Below, piece after piece: positions 55,379 to 64,000 of a stretch of DNA of 64,000 nt. Positions within the stretch are counted from its first letter, which is position 1, and each line of letters starts with the position of its first letter. The notes under the pieces are model-generated. The model did not search any database. It had not been told where the DNA came from and was given only the letters and a program-made list of their open reading frames with translations. The translations under genes were made by a program, and so were the position numbers. The DNA is from Quercus robur (lineage: Eukaryota; Streptophyta; Magnoliopsida; Fagales; Fagaceae): the NCBI RefSeq assembly GCF_932294415.1, contig NC_065543.1, positions 1,996,976 to 2,060,975 of the forward strand, read 5' to 3'.

Positions 55379-55534
55379 AGCAGGACATACAAAGTGTAGC
55401 TTTCACATTTTGAAAAATATGTAACAAATTTGCTGTCTCAAACTTATTTGGGTTATGTTTTCTTAATGTAATGTTTTTCTGTCCTTCACTGTCTTTTTGT
55501 TATCTTTATCCCCTGAAATAAGAATAAAAAAATA

Positions 55535-56178
55535 TGTTGGATATATTTTGATTTAAGACATATAATTCTATATACGTATCAGTTCAATTGATCTGTATAG
55601 GTCAGGAAAGATTTTTGGACATATTATGCCGAGACCTCGGTGACACAAGCTTGTGGAAAATGATACAGGGTCTATCTTTACTAGGATGATCCGATATTTT
55701 TCACTTCGCTTGAGTCTTTGATACAAATCTCCTTTTATACATAAGGGTCCAAGGGACTTGTATTCGGTTAGTGTGAGAAGTGTTAAATGAACCTTTAGGC
55801 TTCAACCCTCCCAGCTATAGCCGTCGTGAAGGAACTAAACTACTGATATCAATACATGTAGGGTCTTGATTAAGGCGCAATTGTAAGGCATTATGCTTTG
55901 ATTAGTTGCCCTCACAATTTTGTCTCTGCCTCAACCCTCCAAGCCATGGCCGCCTTGATGCTCCATGAAGTAAAAACGTGCTTGGGGATCGCTAAACCCA
56001 GTACAGGGCTTGGTGAGGACCATGTGCTAGAATGGAGATATTTCTAGAGTATTTCTCATTGTGGGATATTTTTAGGAGTTTCTCCTTAATCCTTAAGCGT
56101 TGATTTCTTGAAACCATAGAGTTTGTTCCTTAACCATTGACACTGTTCTGCGTTCCAGATTGCAGACAAGGTTCATTT
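55535..56178. mobile_element. Unclassified insertion in the flank
   Basis: The other flanks join GAATAAAAAA directly to AAGGATTCTAGAGG. Here about 640 bases intervene, with two similar parts (near 55806 and 55932, both around CAACCCTCC..GC.ATGGCCG). I did not recognise its family or a target duplication. Confidence 0.4.
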
Positions 56179-56269
56179 AAAGGAAGGATTCTAGAGGTTT
56201 TGGAGACACTGCAGTGGAAAGGGGAAACCGGACATTTGTTGAAGTTACATAGAGAGACTAGTTGTATAA

Positions 56270-56391
56270 GGGCCGTTTGGATGGAGGGAAGAAAGAGGGG
56301 GACTGGAGCGGAGTAGAGTAGAGTTAGCTAAAAATAGGCTAATTTTGAGCTAAATCTACTCTCCCTCCCTCCCCTCAATCCAAACGGACCA
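56270..56391. mobile_element. 122-bp PIF/Harbinger-like MITE
   Basis: The left GGGCCGTTTGGATGGAGGG and the right, inverted, TGGTCCGTTTGGATTGAGG match, with TAA on both sides (56267-56269, 56392-56394). The uninterrupted TTGTATAAATGTTTT is seen at 48461 and 35992. It has no coding capacity. Confidence 0.8.
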
Positions 56392-57163
56392 TAAATGTTT
56401 TGCAAGTAGACTATTGTAATTGGTTCTTCTAGTGAATTTTCTATCCAATTGGAGAATCTGGAGTGGTTTTTCTTTGAAAGAATTCTTCATTGGATTTCCA
56501 TTTACCAAAACGTTGTGCTTGGTTATAGTTTATTGCTTTGTGCACTAGGTGCAGTTTTTTTTTTTTTTAATTATCTTTTTGTGTGTGGAATTCCTAATAA
56601 ATTTGTGTGATCTATCAATAAATCCGCTATATTATTATTTGAGGTCAAAATAGAATTTTCCATTTGGTATCAATAAGATTTTTTTCAACATTATAATTCA
56701 CAAAAAGGATTTGAACATAAAGCCCCTTTTAAAGAAACTTAACTCTGCCTACGAAGTTCTATAGATTAAAAACTTCGAGGATAAAAACGAATAGGAACAA
56801 AAGAAAACAATTGGTGGAGAAATATCCTCCACCCAAATTGCACGAAATCAACTGTCCTTTCAGTGTATGCACACACAATTATTGGACAAGCTCATAGAAA
56901 TTTCGTTTAAATGCATTAATTTGACAGCATTGTTTATTGATTTCGTTTTCCATGCTCTGGAGTCTCAACTAGCGTTCTTAACAGTGCAATGACTTCGAAA
57001 ATTTGACTCAGCAACCACTTTAGTATACGGTAATTAAAAACCCTCATTACTTATCTAGTAGTACAGATTTGGATCCAATTTTTATACATTCTCTGAAGCA
57101 TCAAGAAGTAATGGAAATGATCCATTTTCCAATCTGAAATTTCCTGGAAAGGATTTTGTTTCA

Positions 57164-57960
57164 ATGTCTCTTTCTAAGTGGTTACATTTATGGCTTTCTA
57201 CGCCTGCGTTTTTTTGCGAAGCACTGACTAGCATAGCTGTTTTTCACATGTTTGCTTGCTCATTTTCGGATATTCTTGACACAAGCATTGGCTTAGTGAC
57301 TGCTGGAAATCAATTAAACATTCACATGAAGACACTTACGACTACCTTAAATATTCATGTAGCTTCGACAACAATGCCGAAGGGATGCTGGAACCCTGAT
57401 GGGAATGAAGTTTTAAATATCCGACTCAGTGGCATGATGCTCAGGGGCCAGTTCCCTCGGGGCATTAAAAACTGCACACGTTTTACAGGGTTAGACCTCT
57501 TGGCTAATGAACTTTCAGTTTCAGGACCCCTCTCATTTGACATGGCTGAGTTAGTCCCGTTTATCTCAAAACTCGACCTCTCCTGCAATAAATTTTCTGG
57601 CAAAATCCCGATGAGCTTTTCCAATTGCAGTTATCTAAATGTCCTTAGACTTGACCACAACCAACTAACTGGTGAAATCCCTCCTGAATTAGGCCTCCTC
57701 AATTGTATAAAAGTCTTCAGTGTTTCTAACAATTCATTGAGAGTGTTGTTTCCATTTTCTTTGTCAATGCCTCTATTACTTTGGCCATAATCAAAGAAAT
57801 AGCTATTTTTGTGTCCCAATTATGTGTCTTTTATGATTGAGAAGCAAAGGAAAAAGAAGATGGCACTGTCCAAGGGGAGGAGTACTAAGAACAAAGATAA
57901 AGAAGCTGATTAAGACAACCACTTATCAGTCTCCTGGAAGAAGGGAGCAAAAAGGAACAT
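57164..57960 (+). pseudogene. Locus G: exon-1 relic of an LRR receptor-like kinase
   Basis: An open stretch (57164-57790) gives a signal-like start (MSLSKWLHLWLSTPAFF), an altered N-cap that has lost its usual CLKSI..SLEDP order through frame changes, and four LRRs (LDLLANELS, LDLSCNKFSGKIP, LRLDHNQLTGEIP). It then shifts frame after SVSNNSL. Beyond 57790 a Lys-rich remnant (RKKKMALSKG in another frame) marks the former juxtamembrane part. No kinase exon follows before locus H. It looks like a decayed gene of the F/G/H subgroup; a secreted LRR product is possible but unlikely. Confidence 0.75.
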
Positions 57961-58309
57961 ATGACTACTAGTCTATGTTTAAAATTCGGAATCATCTTTT
58001 AAGTCCTTGGTTTAAAATCTTTGGAAGAAATAAACAAAACAACATATGCTTTTCCCCTATTCAGGTTTTTTTTTTTCCCCATATTTATTTATTTTTGAAA
58101 CATTTGAGAGAATTTCATAGAATTCTACAAAATTGCTTATTGGAAAATTTTGGCCTAATTATACCCAATAAACAAATTTGCTAGTACTTGTTTAGAAAAC
58201 TCTCTCGTAGGGGAGCAAATATTGTCTTAAAGATAGTGAATTTATTAGTCACTCTAAGCCGTTAAACTTTCTTATTTCTTTTCATTGTTGACTCCATAGT
58301 TCCTAACAT
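57961..58309. other. Non-coding gap between G and H
   Basis: AT-rich, with a T run (58067-58077). No gene, TIR or target duplication was recognised. Confidence 0.4.
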
Positions 58310-58766
58310 TTCAGAGTCCTCACAGCTCTTTTGCATATATTTGTTTGCTTATTTCTTGATATTCTTGAAATAAGCAATGGTTCACAGAGTAGTATTGACT
58401 GCTTGAAATAAATTAAAAATTCACTAGAAGACCCTCACAGATACCTTAAAGATTCATGGGACTTCAGCAACAATACCGAAGGTTTCGTTTGTAAATTTGA
58501 TGGAGTTGCTTGCTGGCACCCTGATGGGAATGAAGTCATAAGTATCCAACTCAGAAACAGGGGGCTCAGGGGCCACTTTCCTCGGTGCATTAAAAACTGC
58601 TCAAGTTTAACAGGGTTAGACATTTCTTCTAATGAACTTTCAGGACCCCTTCCACTTGACATTGTCGAGTTAGTCCCGTTTATCTCAATCCTTTTCCACA
58701 GATCTTTGCCGATTGCAGTTATCTAAATGTTCTTAAACTTGACAACAACCGGCTATTTGGTGAAAT
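58310..58766 (+). pseudogene. Locus H: exon-1 relic cut by a copia element
   Basis: The start of an LRR receptor exon (signal-like ICLLIS..ILEISNG, N-cap DCLK, GFVCKFDGVACW, LRGHFPRCIKNCSSLTGLDISSNELSGPLP). An in-frame TAA stands where the others have a Ser or Arg codon after CLK (58408). The LRR part after LVPFIS has lost about 50 bases, near 58690. The reading ends at DNNRLFGEI, where the LTR of the copia element begins. Any further exon would lie beyond the window. Confidence 0.78.
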
Positions 58767-59563
58767 TGTTAGGGAAAAATCCTAATCCCTTCAATGTCTA
58801 TGTTTGAATTAAAATATATAACTACCAAGCAATAGCAATATTATGGAAACAAAAAAAAAATTTCAGCAAGCACCACATAAACACAACCACACAAGAACAC
58901 CAAATCTTACGTGGAAAACCCTCTAGTGTAGAGGGAAAAACCACGGGGCAGTTCCGAAAAATATCCACTAAAATAGAGATTACAACTATCAAGTTTATGT
59001 TAAACTTGAGTCCACAATAAATTGGATATATAACAAATAAATATCAAGGAGTAAATACAATCTCACCACAAAGTCAGTAGCAAAATCTTTCTCTGAATAC
59101 TCCAACTCTCCATGGTTGTAGCACTCAAAAACTCTATGAGAACTCCATCAATTTATCTTCCTTGTATGTAACTTGAGCAAAGAAAAATGTCTCATTTTTC
59201 TTTTTCACTCTCTCACACTCTCACTGTGTTTCTCTCTATCTTTTTGAACTGCCCTCCTGAAGCTCTCACTTGTGTTTTTCTCACAATGGCCAAATGGCTC
59301 TCTCTTGCTTCAGCTCTTCACCATGTGTTTCTCTTTGCCACACACACTGGCCGAATGGCCTTTTTTTCTTTCTTTTCTTTTTCTTCAGTGTGTACAACAC
59401 GCTTAGGATCACTTCTCATTAAGAGAAGTCAGACTTCTCACAAGTCTTGGTCATTTCTCAATAAATGAGAAAGCTGAATTTGAAGACTCTTGGAACAAGC
59501 TCATAAATGAGCTTTGACAAAATGTGTGTGCTAGAATCCAAAGGGTGTCACATGCACCCAACA
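58767..59563 (-). repeat. LTR of the second copia element (complete copy)
   Basis: 797 bp. The adjacent purine-rich tract on the minus strand (GAGGGGGAGAT) marks it as the 3' LTR. The other copy is only partly inside the window. Confidence 0.85.
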
Positions 59564-62500
59564 ATCTCCCCCTCTAGCACACTAAGGAAGGAGATCTTTA
59601 ACCCAAGTCTTTAATTAGAATTCATGCCGAGCAATTAGACACAAAGCTTTAGCTTCTCTCTTGACACAACCTTGGTTAACATGTCACCTGGATTTTCATC
59701 TATGTGAATCTTCTCTAATTCAAATGACTGTTATTTAACAACTTGTCTCAACCAATTGTATCTCACCTCAATGTGATTCGAGCGTGAATGGTACATAGAA
59801 TTCTTGCTCAAGTCTATAGCACTCTGACTATCACAATTAACTAGATACCCATCTTGCTTCAAACCCAATTCTTGGAGAAACCATTTCAACCAAAGCATCT
59901 CTTTACTTGCTTCATTAGCTGCAATGTACTTAACTTCAGGTGTAGATAAGGCAACACACTTCTGCAATCTTGACTGCCATGATACAACTCCCCCTACAAA
60001 AGTAAATAAATACCCCAATGTAGATTTCCTACCATCAAGGTCATCTACCCAACCTGCATCTACATAACCCTCCAAAACTGGTTTAGAATCACCAAAAGTC
60101 AAGCACAATTTAGAGCTACCCCTCAAATACCTAAAAATCCACTTCACCGCTTCCCAGTGATCTTTACCAGGATTAACCATGAACCTGCTAACAACACCAA
60201 CTTCATGAGCAATGTCTGGCCATATGCAAACCATAGCATATATCAAACTCCCAACTACAGAGGAATAAATAGTTGATGCTATGTCTCCCTTCTCTTTCTT
60301 TGATGAAAAACAAGATCTCTTTCTTAACTTGAAATGAGAACCAAGAGGTGTGCTAACTAGCTTGGCATGCTTCATATTGAACCTTTCAAGAACCCGCTTA
60401 ATATATTTCTCTTGTGATAACCATAGCTTCTTAGCTTTCCTATCAAATAGAATCTGCATACCCAAAATTTGCCTTGCTGGACCCAAGTCTTTCATATCAA
60501 ATGACTTGAACAAGTCCTTCTTCAAATTTCCAATCACACTTGCATCTTTTCCTACTATCAACATATCATCTACATATAGCAGAAGAATAACAAATTTACT
60601 ATTGGAAAATTTTCTGACATACACACAATGATCTGCATTTGTCCTCGTGTACTCGTGACCCACCATGAATGAGTCAAACTTCTTGTACCACTGTCTTGGA
60701 GCTTGCTTTAAGCCATACAAACTTTTCTTTAACTTGCAAACCCTGTGTTCTTTCCCTTTCACTTTGAATCCCTCTGGCTGATCTATATAGATTTCTTCTT
60801 TCAAATCACCATGAAGAAAAGTTGTCCTCACATCAAGTTGCTCAAGCTCAAGATCCAAGCTAGCTACTAATCCTAAAACTACTCGAATGGAACTCATCTT
60901 GACTACTGGAGAAAATATCTCATCAAAGTCAATCCCTTCTTTCTGATTGAAACCTTTAACCACCAATCGAGCTTTGTACTTCACTAACTTGTCACCATCT
61001 TTCTTTAGCTTGAACACCCATTTGTTTTTCAATACCTTCTTGCCTTTAGGAAGTTCCATCAAGTCATAAGTCTTATTCTTGTTCAAAGAATTCATCTCTT
61101 CATGCATAGTCTTCAGCCAACTCTGCTTATCCTTATGAGACTGTACTTCCTAAAAACTTTCTGGCTCCCCCTCTTTAGTAATCATAGCATACTCAGAAGT
61201 GGGGTATCTAGTCGATGGACGACGCTCTCTAGTAGACCTTCTCACCTGAGGTTCTACCATCTCTAGTGGAGGAGGCTACTCCCCCTGCTTAACACCATCT
61301 GTATTTGTCACATCATCATCACCAACACCTGCTGGCTCATCAACATCAAATTCAGTTGGTTCATCACCCTAATTCTCATCTTGTACCTCTTCCTTATTTG
61401 TGGCGTTATGCGAGGAAGAAGAAGTAGGTGTAAGATCATGAACACCTCCAACTGTAGTTTTAGGCTTTTCAATTTTCTCAAAGTCTGCCAAGTTTTCATT
61501 TCATGAAAAACTACATCTCGACTTCTGATCATCTTCTTTTCTTTTGGATCCCATAGCTGGTAGCCAAATTTTGCATCTCCGTATCCAACAAATATACAAG
61601 GAGTGGATTTGCTAACAAGCTTCTATGTCTGTTCCTTAGGCACATGTATAAATGCCTTGCACCCAAATACCTTCAAGTGAGAGTAAGAAACATCTTTTCT
61701 TGTCCATACTCTTTCTGGTATATCAAAACCCAAAGGAACTGATGGAGATCTATTAATTAGGTAGCATGCAGTCACAACAGCTTCACCCTATAATGACTTA
61801 GGCAGATTAGCCATTCTCTACATATATCTGATCTTTTCAACAATAGTGCGATTCATCCTTTCTACCACACCATTTTGCTGTGGGGTACCAGGAACTGTCT
61901 TCTCATATCTAATGCCTTTCTCGGAGCAGTAACTCTTGAATTCATTAGATGTGTATTCACTTCTGTTATCAGTGCTCAAATACCTGGTCTTTTGTTTTCA
62001 AAACATAAACCCACACCTTTCATGAAGCATCATCAATAAATGTAACAAAATATTTACTGCCACCTAAAGTCTCAACATCAATGGGACCACATACATCAGA
62101 ATAAACAAGATCTAATACATTGGGTTTTCTAGTAGAGGGTATATTAAATGAAACTCTATGTTGTTTACCAAATAAACAAAAGTCACAAGGATTTAGTGAT
62201 GTACCTTTGGCAAAGGGAATGAGAGACTTCTTTACCAAAATCTACAACCCTTTTTCACTTATATGAGCCAGCCGCCTATGCCACAAGTTAGGCGAAGAAT
62301 CCTCCTAAGCTGCACTAACAACATCCTTGCACAACTTTACTTATGTCTTGTAAAGTGTACAACAAATCTTCCCTCTAGCAAACACCAATGATATTTTTCT
62401 AAGCCACCATTTTCCATCATGAAAATAATTGCCATAGCCTTCTTTATCAAGAACATGAGTGGAAATCAAATTTAGGCGAATATCCGGAACATGTCTCACA

Positions 62501-64000
62501 TCCTTCAAAATCAAGGTGTATCCAGTGTTAGCCCTAACACAAATATCACCAATTCCCACAATGTCCGCATAACTATCATTACCCATCTTCACTCTCCCAA
62601 AGTTTCTCGCTTTGTATGAAGTGAATAACTCCTTTCTTAGAGTGACATGGCAAGAAGCAGCTGAACCAATCACCCATTCAACATAAGGATCTGAAACTAT
62701 ACAACAATCATCTTGTCCTATGGCTAGGACCTCATCTTCCAACACTATAATAGCAGCAGTGTTCTTATCATCAACCTTTTTTTTTACTTTTATCATCTTT
62801 CTGTTTGTTCTTCCAAGCCTTGCAATTCCTTTTTATGTGACCTTCTTTATCACAATAAAAACACTTGAATTTTCCTTTCGACTCTAACCGACTTCTAGAT
62901 TTACCTCACCCTTTAAAACTTCTACTCTTACTCCTCCCCCTGTTCTCTGTGACAAGAGCCTGTGCAATATCCTTGCCTATATCCTTTCTTCTAGTTTCTT
63001 CATTAAGCAAACTATTTTTAACTATGGCAAGTTGTAACACACCATTCAGAGCGGAATTACTAAGTGACACTACCAAAGTCTCCCAACTCTCAGGTAAGGA
63101 ACTCAGCAGCAATAAAGCTTGCAACTCATCATCTATTACTAGCTTCATTGTAACCATCTGATTAACCAAGTCTTGGAACTCACTAAGGTGCTTGGCAATG
63201 GACTTACCCTCCTTAAACTTCAAATTCACAAGCTTTCTAGCAATAAAAGCTTTATTTTGAGCTGTCTTTCTTTCATAAAGACTCCTTAATTTTTCCCAAA
63301 GAGCCTCTGCATTTGTTTCCTGAGACACATGGTGAAAAACACTGACATTGATGCATTGTCTAATACACCCAACAGTTTTTCTATTTAATTTCTCCCAGTC
63401 TCTATCTGACATATAACTAGGCTTGGCACTATCACCCTCAATTGGGCCATGTAAATCCTTGCAATAAAGGACATCCTCCATCATCGGCTTCCATATCAAA
63501 TAATTCGATGCCGAGAGTTTAACCATAGTATTCATAGCCATATTCTCCATTTAATCCAACACAAGACAGTCGAACCCAAGCAACCAAAAGCTCTAATACC
63601 ACTTGTTGGGGAAAAATCCTAATCACCTCAATGTCTATGTGTGAATTAAAATATATAACTACTAAGCAATAGCAATATTATGGAAACCAAAAAAAAAAAA
63701 ATCAGCAAGCACGGGGCAACTTCGAAAAATATCCACTAAAATAGATATTACAACTATCAAGTTTATGCTAAACTTGAGTCCACAATAAATTGGATATACA
63801 ACAAATAAATCTCAAGGAGTAAATACAATCTCACCACAAAGCCAATAGCAAAATCTTCCTCTGAATACTTCAACTCTCCATGGTTGTAGCACTCAAAAAT
63901 TCTATGAGAACTCCACCAATTTATCTTCCTTGTGTGTAACTTGTGCAAAGAAAATGTCTCCTTTTTCTTTTTCACTCTCTCACACTCTCACTATGTTTGT
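58767..64000 (-). mobile_element. Ty1/copia element of Tnt1/Tork type, runs off the window
   Basis: One LTR is 58767-59563 (TGTTAGGG...CCCAACA); the other starts at 63604 and continues past the end. It reads on the minus strand: a decayed primer site (TGGTATTAGAGC) by the right LTR, gag (about 62.9-63.55 kb), protease region (about 62.65 kb), integrase (about 61.5-62.2 kb, FGKQHRVSF), reverse transcriptase (about 60.2-61.1 kb, YVDDMLIVGKD) and RNase H (about 59.75 kb). Its sequence is very like tobacco Tnt1. The LTRs differ at about 5 percent of the first 100 bases, so it is older than the copia element at 38.2 kb. It has several breaks and is a fossil. GAAAT (58762-58766) is the expected left target copy. 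Confidence 0.88.

Larger units (their letters stand above)
55379..57163. repeat. Duplicated intergenic flank, copy 4, with two insertions
   Basis: Colinear with copy 3 (48205-49190). About 55535-56178 is an unclassified insertion (TGTTGGATATATTTTG... to ...GCAGACAAGGTTC) that is absent from the other copies. 56270-56391 is a MITE. Otherwise non-coding. Confidence 0.7.

Overview
The window looks like nuclear DNA of a woody eudicot. It is AT-rich, its genes have introns, and it is full of tRNA-derived SINEs, hAT- and PIF/Harbinger-type MITEs, solo LTRs, two Ty1/copia elements and one internally deleted Ty3/gypsy element. The SINE and LTR families remind me of Fagaceae such as oak, but this is an impression from memory and not a database match. 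No bacterial, organellar, tRNA, rRNA or CRISPR feature is visible.

The backbone is a head-to-tail array, all on the + strand, of leucine-rich-repeat receptor-like kinases of the BIR type (BIR1/At5g48380-like). Each unit has exon 1 (signal peptide, about five LRRs, membrane segment), one phase-0 intron and exon 2 (kinase-like domain). I count eight or nine loci: A (1-2913, pseudogene cut by the window edge), B (6480-10213, chimeric pseudogene), E (15788-26956, open across both exons, 9.3-kb intron), C (32339-34920, pseudogene with a SINE in exon 1), D (44601-48204, open across both exons), F (49190-51649) with I (54808-55378), probably two exons of one dead gene, G (57164-about 57960, exon-1 relic) and H (58310-58766, exon-1 relic cut by a copia element). 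E and D both lack the catalytic Asp of HRD and the Asp of DFG, so the two surviving genes should be pseudokinases.

The flanks were duplicated along with the genes: 3.0-5.6 kb, 35.8-38.2 plus 43.2-44.6 kb, 48.2-49.2 kb and 55.4-57.2 kb are copies of one another, and the first intron of B (6.7-9.4 kb) is a copy of the intron of E. These duplicates act as empty sites, so the ends and target-site duplications of many insertions can be read directly. Four layers of nesting are clear: a solo LTR inside a solo LTR inside a copia relic (10.2-13.1 kb); a gypsy element inside a MITE inside an intron (18.4-25.1 kb); a solo LTR inside another solo LTR (53.0-54.6 kb); and a copia element inside an old SINE (38.2-43.2 kb).

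In family terms, BIR proteins are negative regulators that bind the co-receptor BAK1/SERK3 and restrain immune signalling. An array of mostly dead, catalytically degenerate copies fits birth-and-death evolution of such regulators. I see no clearly new biological system. The most unusual items are the CGATCG-rich foldback element at 7.9-8.6 kb, the 33-codon tail duplication shared by four of the kinase exons, the chimeric gene B, and the gypsy element that kept gag and an antisense ORF but has no visible pol.
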